Assembly: GCF_003860345.1 (NCBI RefSeq)
Contig: NZ_CP034179.1
Coordinates: forward strand, 2,960,001-3,024,000
DNA: 64,000 nt
From: Caenibius tardaugens NBRC 16725
GTDB lineage: Bacteria > Pseudomonadota > Alphaproteobacteria > Sphingomonadales > Sphingomonadaceae
Direction of reading: 5' to 3'
Under the pieces are notes generated by a model. The model was not told where the DNA came from. It saw only the letters and a list, made by a program, of their open reading frames with translations, and made no database searches. The position numbers and the translations under genes are program-made. Positions within the stretch are counted from its first letter, which is position 1, and every line of letters begins with the position of its first letter. Below are positions 1-9,466 of this stretch, in pieces.

Positions 1-1
1 G

Positions 2-988
2 ATCAAGATCAGTGCCTTCGATCACTATGCGGTCAGCAAGACCATGGCCGAAGCGATCGTGGCGGAATCCGGCCTCGCGCGTTGGGTCTCGCTGCGCCAG
101 ACGGGCATGTTGCATACCAATATGTGGAAGATTCACGATCCGATCGTGTTCCACAATCCCTGGAACGGCGTGTTCGAATGGATCACTGTGGGGGATTCGG
201 GGCGACTGGCCGCGAACCTCTGCGAAGACACGGTGCCGGACGCGGTGTGGCGCGGCTTCTACAATATCGGCGGTGGCGAGAGGATGCGCACGACCACGCA
301 TGAATTCGCCGCAGGCGCGGCGCGGGCATTGGGGGCGAAGGATTTTCGCGACATGCAATTGCCCCACTGGTCGGCCACCCGCAACTTCCACGGGCAATGG
401 TACAGCGATTCCGACCGGCTGGAGGCACTGGTCCCCTATCGCCGCGAAACGCTGGACGATTTCTTCACCGCACTGTCGCGTTCGGTACCGTTCTATGTGA
501 AGCTGGGCGCGCGGTTTGCCGGAAAGGCGGGGCGCCAGCGGATGCAGAAGCTGGCCGAAGGGCCGGGCGGCACACTGAACTGGATCGCCAGCAATGACGA
601 GGCGCATATCCGTCCGTTCTTCGGTTCGCGGGCGGCGTGGGAAGCCCTGCCGCGAACCTGGGATGCCTTCCCGCTGGAGCAGCCGTCACGCGATCCGTCC
701 TACCTCGATCATGGCTACGATACGGCACAGCACGAAGATCACTGGACACGGGCGGACCTCGGGGCCGCAGCCGCGTTTCGCGGTGCGCAGATTCTCAGCG
801 ACGGGGAAATCGCGGCGGGCGAACAGGCGCACTGGCGCTGCGGCGCCGGGCATGAATTTGCGATGACCCCGCGCCTGATGTTGCGGGGCGGGCACTGGTG
901 CCCCACCTGCATGGTCGACCCATCGACATACGATGCGGCGGCGAAGGCCAATCCGTTCTTCGCCCAAGTCTGGCAAAACGGACACTGA
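2..988 (+). CDS. NAD(P)-dependent epimerase/SDR-family protein with C-terminal zinc ribbon (5' partial)
   Basis: The frame is open from base 2 and the true start lies left of the window. The first visible residues contain YAVSK, a YxxxK catalytic motif of extended short-chain dehydrogenases/NAD-dependent epimerases, so the missing part should be the NAD-binding Rossmann half. The remainder is a substrate-binding C-terminal region. Near the end (about 832-912) there is a Cys, a Gly-His-Glu pair and a CPTC pair, resembling the small probable-zinc-ribbon fold of DUF4379 type, which is unusual on an epimerase. The substrate is unknown. It is convergent with the CoA-transferase gene. Confidence 0.7.
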   Translation: MKISAFDHYAVSKTMAEAIVAESGLARWVSLRQTGMLHTNMWKIHDPIVFHNPWNGVFEWITVGDSGRLAANLCEDTVPDAVWRGFYNIGGGERMRTTTHEFAAGAARALGAKDFRDMQLPHWSATRNFHGQWYSDSDRLEALVPYRRETLDDFFTALSRSVPFYVKLGARFAGKAGRQRMQKLAEGPGGTLNWIASNDEAHIRPFFGSRAAWEALPRTWDAFPLEQPSRDPSYLDHGYDTAQHEDHWTRADLGAAAAFRGAQILSDGEIAAGEQAHWRCGAGHEFAMTPRLMLRGGHWCPTCMVDPSTYDAAAKANPFFAQVWQNGH

Positions 989-1040
989 CGGTGCCCGGCA
1001 CGGCCCGCCCCGTGGCGGGCCCGTGTGCATTCACCCGGCC

Positions 1041-2282
1041 CTAGAGGCTGTCCGCGATAATCCCGGCCGCCATCAGACGCGCGATTTCCGCTTCGTCCAG
1101 CCCCAGTGCCTCGCCCAGCACGGCGGCGGTATCTTCGCCGCAGCGGGGCGGGGCCTTGCGATAGGTGGCCGGGGTGCGCGACAGTTTGCCGGGAAACCCG
1201 ATCACTTTGACCGGCGTGCCGTCGGACCGCTGCATATCGTGTACCAGCCCGCGATGGGCGATCTGGGGATCGGCGAGAATTTCCGGGATTTCGTTGACTT
1301 TGCCGCCGGGCAGTTTCGCCTTTTCCATCGCCGTGATGAGATCGGCCGATTGCCATGCGGCGATGGTTTCCTGCATCGCCGGGATCAGCACGCCGCGATG
1401 GGTGCTGCGCCCGCCATTGGAGGCAAAGCGTGGGTCCCCTGCCAGATCGTCGCGACCGATCAGCGCGCAGAACGCGCGGAACTGGCGATCGTTGCCCAGC
1501 GCCACCAGCACATCGCCATCGGCACAAGAAAAGTCCTGATAGGGCACGGTGTTGGGATGGGCATTGCCCAGCCGGCGCGGGATCATGCCGCCGTTGAGGT
1601 AATTCGACGCCTGATTGACCAGCAGCGCAACCTGCCCGTCCAGCAGCGCGCAATCGATGTACTGGCCTTCGCCTGTGGCATTGCGGTGGTTCAACGCGGC
1701 GAGGATCGAAATCGTGGCATAGAGCCCGGTAACCAGATCGCTGATCGGCACGCCGACCTTGGTCGGCCCGCCGCCCGGTTCCCCGTCGGGATGGCCGGTC
1801 ACGCTCATCAGTCCGCTCATCCCCTGAATCAGGAAATCGTAGCCCCCGCGATCCTTGTAGGGGCCATCCTGACCGAACCCGGTGATCGAACAATAGATGA
1901 CATCGGGGCAGATCGCGCGCAGCGAGTCATAATCCAGCCCGTATTTGACCAGCCCGCCCACGCGGAAGTTTTCCAGCACGATATCGGCCTGTGCTGCCAG
2001 CTTGCGGATCAGCGCGGCGCCTTCCGGCTCCGCCATGTTGATCGCGATCGATTGCTTGTTGCGATTGGTGCAGAGGTAATAGGCGGCGTCGTTCGACCCA
2101 TCTTCGAGAAACGGCGGGCCCCAGCGGCGGGTGTCGTCCCCTTGCCCCGGTTGTTCGACCTTGATCACATTCGCGCCCAGATCGCCCAACATCTGCGAAG
2201 ACCATGGCCCGGCCAGCACGCGCGAGAGGTCAAGTACGGTCAACCCGGCAAGTGGGCCGGCGGATTGTACGGTTTCAGACAC
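1041..2282 (-). CDS. CaiB/BaiF family CoA transferase
   Basis: 413 aa, the usual length of class III CoA transferases, which move CoA between an acyl-CoA and a free acid in the cytoplasm. The N-terminus LAGLTVLDLSRVLAGP is the family signature. Asp149, in GGYDFLIQ, aligns with the aspartate that forms the acyl-enzyme anhydride in formyl-CoA transferase. The start is GTG at 2282. The upstream crotonase gene stops 2 bases before it, so the two are almost certainly co-transcribed and serve acyl-CoA catabolism. The donor and acceptor cannot be read from sequence. Confidence 0.92.
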   Translation of the reverse strand: MSETVQSAGPLAGLTVLDLSRVLAGPWSSQMLGDLGANVIKVEQPGQGDDTRRWGPPFLEDGSNDAAYYLCTNRNKQSIAINMAEPEGAALIRKLAAQADIVLENFRVGGLVKYGLDYDSLRAICPDVIYCSITGFGQDGPYKDRGGYDFLIQGMSGLMSVTGHPDGEPGGGPTKVGVPISDLVTGLYATISILAALNHRNATGEGQYIDCALLDGQVALLVNQASNYLNGGMIPRRLGNAHPNTVPYQDFSCADGDVLVALGNDRQFRAFCALIGRDDLAGDPRFASNGGRSTHRGVLIPAMQETIAAWQSADLITAMEKAKLPGGKVNEIPEILADPQIAHRGLVHDMQRSDGTPVKVIGFPGKLSRTPATYRKAPPRCGEDTAAVLGEALGLDEAEIARLMAAGIIADSL

Positions 2283-2284
2283 GA

Positions 2285-3085
2285 TCAGCGTCCTGTGAAA
2301 TGCGGTTCACGCTTGTCGAGAAAGGCTTCGATCGCTTCGTGATGATCATCGGTGTGGTGCGACAGCGCCTGATAGGCGGCGGCCATTTCCAGCAGCGAGC
2401 CCAGTTGCATGTGCTGCCCTTCACGCATCAGGCGCTTGGCCATGCGGGTGGCGTGGCCGGGGTTGGTGGCGATGCTGTCTGCGATTTCGCGCGCCCGGTC
2501 GAGCAGTTGTTCACCCGGCACGACTTCGCTGACCAGCCCGTATTCGAGCGCCTTGGCGGCATCGATGGTATCGCCGGTCAGCGTCATCTGGCTGGCGCGT
2601 GCCATGCCGATCACCCGGGGCAGGAGCCACGCACCGCCGCCGCCGGGAATGATGCCCAGCTTTACATAGCTTTCGGCCATGACCGCCCGGTCAGATGCGA
2701 TACGGATGTCGCACATACAGGTAATGTCGAGCCCGAGGCCGATGGCCGGGCCATTGATCGCCGCGATGATCGGCACTTCCAGCGCGATCAGGGCATTGCC
2801 GATCATCTGCACGCTGGTGCGGTAATAATTGCGCTGTTCATAGGGTGTGCCCGCGAACATGCCTTCCTTGTCGCGCATGTTCTTGACGTTGCCGCCCGAA
2901 CAGAAGGCCTTGCCCGCACCTGTCAGAATAATGGCCCGAATGGACAGATCGCGTGTCGCCTGCGCGCAAAAATCGGCAAATTCCTCGCTCTGCGACCGTT
3001 CGGTGATCGCGTTGCGATCATCCGGGCGATTGAGGGTTACGGTAACAACCGCGTCATCGCGCGTGATTTTCAGGAAGGGTTCCAT
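2285..3085 (-). CDS. Enoyl-CoA hydratase/isomerase (crotonase) family protein
   Basis: 266 aa with the crotonase fold. The oxyanion-hole segment GKAFCSGGNVKNM and the helix segment IIPGGGGAWLLPR are clear. Aligned by memory to rat enoyl-CoA hydratase, the two catalytic glutamates fall on Tyr (in ESYVKLG) and Gln (in ASQMTLTG). It may therefore be an isomerase, hydrolase or other crotonase rather than a plain hydratase. It is first gene of a two-gene unit with the CoA transferase and divergent from the LysR gene, which probably controls it. Family is certain; exact reaction is not. Confidence 0.9.
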   Translation of the reverse strand: MEPFLKITRDDAVVTVTLNRPDDRNAITERSQSEEFADFCAQATRDLSIRAIILTGAGKAFCSGGNVKNMRDKEGMFAGTPYEQRNYYRTSVQMIGNALIALEVPIIAAINGPAIGLGLDITCMCDIRIASDRAVMAESYVKLGIIPGGGGAWLLPRVIGMARASQMTLTGDTIDAAKALEYGLVSEVVPGEQLLDRAREIADSIATNPGHATRMAKRLMREGQHMQLGSLLEMAAAYQALSHHTDDHHEAIEAFLDKREPHFTGR

Positions 3086-3199
3086 GTGCGGGCCATCTCC
3101 AAATGCCGGGTGCTCCCGGGTCTGTTGTGGGTTGTGCTAGGCCGTTCCGGGCTTCTCTGCTAATATTGAATGTGTCAAAATCGATAGCTTTTGTATATC
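3086..3199. promoter_or_regulatory. Divergent promoter region, crotonase operon / LysR gene
   Basis: 114 bases between the starts of the crotonase (minus) and LysR (plus) genes. An AT-rich stretch lies near 3160-3195. LysR regulators usually bind such divergent regions, but I do not see an unambiguous T-N11-A palindrome, so this is placement-based inference. Confidence 0.45.
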
Positions 3200-4090
3200 A
3201 TGGAACTACGACAACTTCGCTATTTCTCCGTTCTCGCTGAAACGCTGAATTTTCACCGCGCGGCGGAACGGCTGAATATATCGCAGCCGCCGCTGACCGT
3301 GGCCATCCGTAAACTGGAAGCGGAACTGGGCGTGCCGTTGTTCGAACGCGGCGCGCGCGGGGTGCGGTTGACCGCTGCGGGGCGGGCGGCGCTTGAACCG
3401 GCGCGCGAGGCTTTGGCACAGGCGCAGCGGGTAAAAGATGCCGTGACGCAAGGGGGCAGGGGGGAACTGGGCCGGTTGCGTATCGGTTTTGTCGGATCGG
3501 CGATCAGCGAACGCCTGCCGAAAATCATTTCCGCCTATCGCGAACGCTATCCCCGCGTCGAACTGCAACTGGAGGAAGCAACCAGTGCCGAAATCGCCGA
3601 TGCGATCGAGGAGCGCAAGTTGGACGCAGGGCTGGTCCGTTTGCCAATCATGCGCCGGGTGGGGTTGGAAACGCAGGTGATCGAGCATGACCATCTGGTC
3701 GTTGCCGTGGGCCCCGATCATGCCGTGGCCCGCCGCAAATCCATCGCTCTGGCGGAACTGGCCGAACTGCCCTTCATCATTCACGGTCCGATCAGCATTC
3801 TGCATATCACCATCATTCTGGCATGCCAGAAGGCTGGTTTCACCCCGCGCGTGGCGCAGGAAGCGACACAAGTGCAAACCGTTCTTGGGCTGGTGCAATC
3901 GGGGCTGGGGGTGGGGCTGGTGCCTGCCCGCATGGCGCGTTTTGCACCGGAAGGTGTACGGTTGATGCCCCTGACAGAGCCGATTGCGGTGGAAATGGGC
4001 ATTGCCTGGCGCCCGAATGCGGAACCGCTGGTGCGCAATTTCGTGGCGGTGGCCTGTGAACAAGGTGATATTCAATCGGTATCGGAATGA
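3200..4090 (+). CDS. LysR-family transcriptional regulator
   Basis: 296 aa. The start is ATG at 3200, giving the classical opening MELRQLRYFSVLAE; an in-frame TTG at 3191 is less likely. Residues 1-60 form the winged helix-turn-helix (AAERLNISQPPLTVAIRKLE). The rest is the periplasmic-binding-protein-like effector domain. It faces the CoA transferase/crotonase pair and lies directly upstream of the two acyl-CoA dehydrogenases, so it probably senses an acid or CoA-pathway intermediate and regulates one or both units. Confidence 0.93.
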   Translation: MELRQLRYFSVLAETLNFHRAAERLNISQPPLTVAIRKLEAELGVPLFERGARGVRLTAAGRAALEPAREALAQAQRVKDAVTQGGRGELGRLRIGFVGSAISERLPKIISAYRERYPRVELQLEEATSAEIADAIEERKLDAGLVRLPIMRRVGLETQVIEHDHLVVAVGPDHAVARRKSIALAELAELPFIIHGPISILHITIILACQKAGFTPRVAQEATQVQTVLGLVQSGLGVGLVPARMARFAPEGVRLMPLTEPIAVEMGIAWRPNAEPLVRNFVAVACEQGDIQSVSE

Positions 4091-4183
4091 TGGAAATAAA
4101 TATTTGAACAATCACGCCAGCCTGTTCCATCTGCGCCACGACGGCGGCAGCGGTGCAGCCGGGACAACAGCAGGGAATTGATT

Positions 4184-5335
4184 GTGTTCGATACGCTTGC
4201 ACTTGCCAGCCTGCCTGATGAAGACGAGGCGCTGCGCCCGAAAATCCGCGCCGTTGTGCAACAGGCCATTGCCGACATGCCCGTGGAAAGCCGCGCCAAA
4301 AGCTGGCTCGGGTTCGACGCGGCATTCAGCCGTCTGCTGGGGCAGGAAGGGTTTCTCGGGCTCAATCTGCCGAAAAGCTATGGCGGGCAGGAGCGGGGGC
4401 CTTTCGCGCGTTTCGTTGTGGTGGAAGAACTCCTGGCGGCCGGTGCCCCGGTCGCGGCGCACTGGATCGCTGACCGGCAGAGCGCGCCGCTGATCCTCAA
4501 GTTCGGGACCGAGGCGCAACGGGAATTCTATATCCCGCGCGTCTGCCGGGGTGAGGCGTTCTTCTGCATCGGGATGAGCGAACCCGGCGCGGGGTCCGAT
4601 CTGGCCAGCGTGCGCACCCGCGCCGAACGGACCGACAAGGGCTGGCTGGTTAACGGCCAGAAGATCTGGACAACCAATTCGCTGCATTCCGATTACATGA
4701 TCGCGCTGTTGCGCACTTCGGGCAAACCGGAAGATCGCCATGCGGGGCTGTCGCAGCTGATCATCGATCTGAAAGCGCCCGGGGTCACGATCCGTCCGAT
4801 CGTCGACCTGACCGGGGATGCCCATTTTGCCGAAATCTTCTTCGAAAACGTCGAGCTTGGGGCCGATGCCCTGATCGGCAACGAAGGCGACGGGTGGAAG
4901 CAGGTGACGGCCGAACTGGCCTTCGAACGCAGCGGGCCGGAACGCATCTATTCCAGCGTGGTCCTGCTCGACGCCTGGGTGCGGCACTTGCAGGCGGTGG
5001 GGCGCGATGACGATGCAACACTGGCGATGGTCGGCGGCTATACCGCGCGCCTCGCCACCTTGCGGGCCATGTCGATCGCGTGCACCGCGCGGCTGGCGCT
5101 GGGCGAAAGCCCGGTGGTGGAAGCCTCGCTGGTGAAGGATCTCGGCACCAGTCTTGAACAGGAACTGCCGATTGCGATTGGCGACGATCTTGGCGGGCAC
5201 CCGGACGAGCCGGTCGATGCCGGGCTCTATCGCGCGCTGCTGTATGTCACGCAGATCGCGCCGAGCTTCTCGTTGCGCGGGGGAACGCGTGAAATCCTGC
5301 GCGGGATTATCGCCCGTGGCATGGGCCTGCGTTGA
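4184..5335 (+). CDS. Acyl-CoA dehydrogenase family protein (large partner)
   Basis: 383 aa from GTG 4184, chosen because an AGGGA element lies 7 bases upstream. An FAD-dependent alpha,beta-desaturase of acyl-CoA thioesters. FCIGMSEPGAGSDLASVRT is the family flavin/substrate signature, and the C-terminus GGTREILRGIIARGMGLR is the usual ending. At the position of the catalytic glutamate of medium-chain enzymes (YEGT) this protein has Arg-Gly-Gly-Thr, so the base is elsewhere or supplied by a partner. The next gene, 16 bases on, is a second, shorter dehydrogenase, which suggests a heteromeric enzyme as in steroid side-chain degradation. Confidence 0.92.
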   Translation: MFDTLALASLPDEDEALRPKIRAVVQQAIADMPVESRAKSWLGFDAAFSRLLGQEGFLGLNLPKSYGGQERGPFARFVVVEELLAAGAPVAAHWIADRQSAPLILKFGTEAQREFYIPRVCRGEAFFCIGMSEPGAGSDLASVRTRAERTDKGWLVNGQKIWTTNSLHSDYMIALLRTSGKPEDRHAGLSQLIIDLKAPGVTIRPIVDLTGDAHFAEIFFENVELGADALIGNEGDGWKQVTAELAFERSGPERIYSSVVLLDAWVRHLQAVGRDDDATLAMVGGYTARLATLRAMSIACTARLALGESPVVEASLVKDLGTSLEQELPIAIGDDLGGHPDEPVDAGLYRALLYVTQIAPSFSLRGGTREILRGIIARGMGLR

Positions 5336-5351
5336 GAAGGGGGACGAAAAA

Positions 5352-6332
5352 ATGGATCGCAATGAACTGCTCGAACCCTTCGACAAGATGCTGGAGGCGC
5401 TTTCCACCCCGGCACAGGTGCGCGCCATAGAAGGCGGTGCGCCTTACGCCCCGTTGTGGGAAGAACTGGTGCAATCGGGGTTCCTTGATGCGCTCGTGCC
5501 CGAGCACGCGGGCGGTGCCGGGTTGGCGCTGGCCGATGTCGGGCCGTTGTTGCAGGCGCTGGGCCGCCATGCGGTGCCGCTGCCGGTGGGCGAAACGATG
5601 CTTGCGCGGTATCTGTTGGCCGCTGCCGGGCAGGCATGGCCGGAAGGGCCGATTGCCTTTGCCGTGGCGCGCGCCGGGCAGGATACGGTCGTGCCATCAG
5701 GCCTCGTGGCCAGCCATGTGCTGCTCGAATGCGATGGTGCCCTCGTGCTGGCCGATGCGGGATCGGGCAATCCGCAGCCGACCGGGGTCAACGGCAGTCT
5801 GGCGGCGCGTATGCGCTGGGACGCTGTACCCGCCGGAACCGTGCTTCCCGCGATTACCGGGGGGCTGCGCGCCGTTGCGGCGCTCGTTCGGGCAACAGGC
5901 ATGGCCGGCGCGGCAGAGCGGTTGCTGGAAATGACCACGGCCTATGCCAACGAACGGGTGCAGTTTGGCAAACCGATCGGGCGGCAACAGGCGCTGCAAC
6001 AGAATCTCGCGGTGATGGCCGAAGATGTGGTGGCTTCCCGTCTCGCTGCGCAACTCGGTTGCGCAGGCGGGGTGGTGGCGTCGCTGGCGGCCGTCGCCAC
6101 GGCGAAATCGGTGACGAGCGCGGTGGCGGGGCGTATCGCGGCGACCGCCCATGCGGTGCATGGCGCAATCGGTATCAGCGAGGAATACGATCTGCAGCTC
6201 TATGTGCGCAGGCTCTACGAATGGCGCCTTGCTGACGGTTCCGAAAGCTACTGGAACCGGTTGCTGGGCAAGGCGCGGCTGGCCAGTGCGGATACCTCGA
6301 TCGACTGGGTGCGCGCGCAGCTGTTTGCCTGA
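5352..6332 (+). CDS. Acyl-CoA dehydrogenase family protein (small partner)
   Basis: 326 aa, shorter than a canonical 380-aa enzyme. The start is ATG 5352, preceded by GGGGGAC; a longer upstream frame overlapping the previous gene is rejected. Recognisable family elements are PEHAGGAGLALADVGPLLQALG near residue 55, the helix YANERVQFGKPIGRQQALQQ, and HGAIGISEEYDLQLY near the C-terminus. It is 16 bases downstream of the other dehydrogenase. Such divergent pairs form alpha2beta2 acyl-CoA dehydrogenases that handle bulky, ring-containing CoA esters; that assignment here is inference. Confidence 0.9.
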   Translation: MDRNELLEPFDKMLEALSTPAQVRAIEGGAPYAPLWEELVQSGFLDALVPEHAGGAGLALADVGPLLQALGRHAVPLPVGETMLARYLLAAAGQAWPEGPIAFAVARAGQDTVVPSGLVASHVLLECDGALVLADAGSGNPQPTGVNGSLAARMRWDAVPAGTVLPAITGGLRAVAALVRATGMAGAAERLLEMTTAYANERVQFGKPIGRQQALQQNLAVMAEDVVASRLAAQLGCAGGVVASLAAVATAKSVTSAVAGRIAATAHAVHGAIGISEEYDLQLYVRRLYEWRLADGSESYWNRLLGKARLASADTSIDWVRAQLFA

Positions 6333-6409
6333 CGGGCGGGCGCCTTTCGCTCGCAGACGGGGAACGCGCCCTATTGTCCCTGGTGCGCAGGTCTGTAGAA
6401 GACTGGGCC

Positions 6410-7054
6410 ATGGCTACAACGAACGTCGCATTGCAACCAAAAAGGGGGCGCCCCAGCCTCGCGCGGGCCAGCGCTATCGATCGGGTCATTCTCGAACGTG
6501 CACGGGACATGTTCTTTGCCGATGGCTTCGATGCCGTGGCGATGGAACAGGTGGCTGCGGCCGTCGGAATTTCCAAGGGTACGCTCTATGCGCGCCATGC
6601 GTCCAAGGAGGCCCTGTTTACTGCGGTCACCCTGGATATGATCGCGCAGCATTCCACCGAAGCAGCCCGGTTCGATCACCTGCTCACCGATGACATCGAA
6701 CAGCGGCTGCGCCATCACGCCCGCATGATGGTCAATTCGCTGGTGCAACCCGATGTCCGATCCTTCCAGCGGGCGCTATCCACGGTTCAGCATCGCTTCC
6801 CCGATCTGGCGGCATCGATTTCCGAAGTTGGTTATCGCTACATGGTGCGCATCATGCGCGACGATATCATCGCTGCCGCCGCGCGCGACGATATCCCCGT
6901 GCGCGATGCCGAAGGAGTGGCGCTGATGATCGTCTCGGCGATTGGCGGCTATCAGCTTTACGAAACATCCACGGGCAAACTGACCCACGAAGAACTGCAG
7001 GCCCACGCCGAACGAACAATCGACATCGCGATGGCGGCCCGATCAAGCTGGTAA
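6410..7054 (+). CDS. TetR-family transcriptional regulator
   Basis: 214 aa from ATG 6410. A longer frame back to TTG 6374 is possible but is not supported by a ribosome site. The N-terminal helix-turn-helix reads MEQVAAAVGISKGTLYARHA, and the family core KEALFTAV follows. The C-terminal ligand domain is generic. It lies 77 bases after the dehydrogenase pair on the same strand and may repress this acyl-CoA module. The ligand is unknown. Confidence 0.9.
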   Translation: MATTNVALQPKRGRPSLARASAIDRVILERARDMFFADGFDAVAMEQVAAAVGISKGTLYARHASKEALFTAVTLDMIAQHSTEAARFDHLLTDDIEQRLRHHARMMVNSLVQPDVRSFQRALSTVQHRFPDLAASISEVGYRYMVRIMRDDIIAAAARDDIPVRDAEGVALMIVSAIGGYQLYETSTGKLTHEELQAHAERTIDIAMAARSSW

Positions 7055-7090
7055 GCCTGTTTCGATAGGGCCGGTGCGTGCGTGGGGATA

Positions 7091-7166
<76 letters not shown>

Positions 7167-7200
7167 CCATGCGCATGGCTGCGTGCTGGGGCTCCTTGCT

Positions 7201-8088
7201 TCAAATGGCGCCGAACGTCCAGCCCTCTGTGCGTGCAATTTTATCGGTCAGCGCATTTGGTGCCCACAATTCCTCCCGCGTGGCTGCGCGGCGGAGCCAG
7301 GTGGCGGTCAGCAGGGCGTCGGTGGTGTGATCGCTTAACGGAACGCGGGCGTGGAAAGGCGGGCTGTCGAAGGCCGCCAGTGCCGCGTTGAGGTCCGCGC
7401 GGGTGCGCATCTTGGTGCGGCCCGATGATCGCCCGGCCTCGATCGCGGCGAGGGAGGTGTAGATTTCGACAATGGCCGATCCCGTGGCGGGCAGGGGATC
7501 GATTGGCCAGACTGGCAATGTGCCACCCAGCCGATGAAGCACGCGCATGCCGGTAAGGCTCGATTTCCCGACTTGCGCTGCGCCTACCAGATTGAAATTG
7601 CTGTAGGGTTTGCAGCCGACCAGTTGTTGGGCGTGTTCGGTCACGCGGAATCGGCCGCGCCCGCCAGGCTGGCCATTGGCGCCAAACCGTTCACCCTCTC
7701 GTCCGCCATGACGCCGGAAATAGCGGCTCGCCTCGGGGTGATCGACGAAGGCCGTGGCGCCCAGATGGGGATCGGTGGCGCAGATCGTGTCGATCATGGC
7801 CCAAAGCGTGCGGGCATCGGGCGGGCTTGCGTCCCATGCGGGGAAAAAGGCCCCGGAATCGGCGAACGGCAGCGAGATGCCGAGATCGAGGCCTACAAGC
7901 GTATCCTCCGGCAAGGCATCCACCAGCCATGCGAGCACATCGGCGCGTGACCATCTGTGGCCGGCGCGAATCAGGCGCGGCGCATCGCCCTCCGGCCCGC
8001 AGAGCGCGACCGCGATACCCGCCTGCCGTTCCCCTGCCGCGCCCGACCAATCCACGGCGGCAAAATGGCGAAAGCGACCTGCCTGCAT
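7201..8088 (-). CDS. DUF429-like predicted RNase H-fold protein
   Basis: 295 aa. The opening RHFAAVDWSGA and the later VGLDLGISLPF are the two acidic strands seen in DUF429, a predicted nuclease family with an RNase H-like fold, and DHTTDALLTATWLRRAA near residue 255 supplies a further conserved acidic patch. The family is not well characterised. The gene begins 7 bases after rarA stops and is probably co-transcribed with it, which would fit a DNA or RNA transaction. That role is inference. Confidence 0.65.
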   Translation of the reverse strand: MQAGRFRHFAAVDWSGAAGERQAGIAVALCGPEGDAPRLIRAGHRWSRADVLAWLVDALPEDTLVGLDLGISLPFADSGAFFPAWDASPPDARTLWAMIDTICATDPHLGATAFVDHPEASRYFRRHGGREGERFGANGQPGGRGRFRVTEHAQQLVGCKPYSNFNLVGAAQVGKSSLTGMRVLHRLGGTLPVWPIDPLPATGSAIVEIYTSLAAIEAGRSSGRTKMRTRADLNAALAAFDSPPFHARVPLSDHTTDALLTATWLRRAATREELWAPNALTDKIARTEGWTFGAI

Positions 8089-8095
8089 CGATGTT

Positions 8096-9412
8096 TCAGC
8101 CGTTGCGCTTGTCGCGCAGCTTGTTCCAGTATGCGATGCGTTCGATCACTTGCCGTTCGAAGCCGCGTTCCACGGGTTCATAATAGCTTTGCGGCGCCAT
8201 GCCTTCGGGCCAGTAATTGTCCCCCGAAAAGCCCGTGTCGTCATTGTGGTCGTAGCTGTAGCCCGCGCCATAGCCGATATCTTTCATCAGCTTTGTCGGC
8301 GCATTGAGGATATTGGCGGGGGGCATCAGGCTGCCGGTTTCCTTTGCGCTGGCCCAGGCGGCTTTCTGCGCTTTGTAGGCGGCGTTGGATTTCGGCGCGG
8401 TCGCACAATAGAGGCAGGCCTGCACGATGGCGAGTTCGCCTTCGGGGCTGCCGAGAAATTCGTAGGTGTCTTTCGCCGCAAGGCATTGGATCAGCGCCTG
8501 CGGATCGGCAAGGCCGATATCCTCGCTGGCGAAGCGGGTCAGGCGGCGCAGGACATAGAGCGGCTCTTCCCCGGCGGTGAGCATCCGCGCGAGATAGTAG
8601 AGCGCGGCCTGCGGGTCGGACCCGCGCAGGCTTTTGTGCAGCGCGGAAATCAGATTGTAGTGCCCGTCGCGATCCTTGTCGTAAACCGCAACGCGCCGTT
8701 GCAGGAACTTGCCCAGCCCGGCGGGGTCGAGCGGTTCGGGAATGCGCGCGGCATAAAGCGTTTCCGCCTGATTGAGCAGGAATCGCCCGTCGCCATCGGC
8801 CGAGGCGACCAGCGCCTCGCGTGCGTCCGCCGTGAGGGGGAGCGGGCCTTCGAGTTCTTCCGCGCGCGTGAGCAGGACGGCAAGCGCGGCGGCATCAAGC
8901 CGGTGCAGGATCAGCACTTGTGCGCGGCTGAGCAGGGCGGCGTTGAGCGCAAAGCTGGGATTTTCGGTCGTCGCGCCCACCAGTGTCACAGTGCCGCGTT
9001 CGACAAAGGGCAGGAAACCATCCTGTTGCGCGCGGTTGAAACGATGGATTTCATCCACGAACAGCAAGGTGCGTTGGCCCGCGCGTGCCGCCACATCGGC
9101 TTCGGCAAACGCCTTCTTCAGATCGGCGACGCCCGAAAAAACCGCGCTGACTGCCGTGAAACGCATGCCCACCGCATCGGCGAGAAGACGGGCGATGCTG
9201 GTCTTGCCGGTGCCCGGCGGGCCCCAGAGTATCATGCTCGACAGCCGCCCGGCTGCCACCATGCGGCCGATCGCGCCTTCGGGGCCGGTCAGATGTTCCT
9301 GCCCGATGATTTCGGGCAGGTTCTGCGGGCGCAGGCGATCGGCCAGCGGGGCATCCTCACGCGGGGTTTCTGGTGCGGTTGCGGGCAATTCATCGGCAAA
9401 AAGATCGGCCAT
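8096..9412 (-). CDS. rarA: Replication-associated recombination protein A (AAA+ ATPase)
   Basis: 438 aa, the typical RarA/MgsA length. Walker A is GPPGTGKT (residues 64-71), Walker B LLFVDEIHRF follows near 115, and GATTENPSFALNAALLSRAQV contains sensor 1 and the arginine-finger region. RarA is a clamp-loader-like ATPase that acts at stalled replication forks and on SSB-coated DNA. The upstream glycosyltransferase gene ends 54 bases before it and the DUF429 gene follows, all on the minus strand. Confidence 0.96.
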   Translation of the reverse strand: MADLFADELPATAPETPREDAPLADRLRPQNLPEIIGQEHLTGPEGAIGRMVAAGRLSSMILWGPPGTGKTSIARLLADAVGMRFTAVSAVFSGVADLKKAFAEADVAARAGQRTLLFVDEIHRFNRAQQDGFLPFVERGTVTLVGATTENPSFALNAALLSRAQVLILHRLDAAALAVLLTRAEELEGPLPLTADAREALVASADGDGRFLLNQAETLYAARIPEPLDPAGLGKFLQRRVAVYDKDRDGHYNLISALHKSLRGSDPQAALYYLARMLTAGEEPLYVLRRLTRFASEDIGLADPQALIQCLAAKDTYEFLGSPEGELAIVQACLYCATAPKSNAAYKAQKAAWASAKETGSLMPPANILNAPTKLMKDIGYGAGYSYDHNDDTGFSGDNYWPEGMAPQSYYEPVERGFERQVIERIAYWNKLRDKRNG

Positions 9413-9466
9413 CGGCCTATGCTAGACCAATCCTCGCCGTATTGCATCGCCGATCAGTGGGACCTG

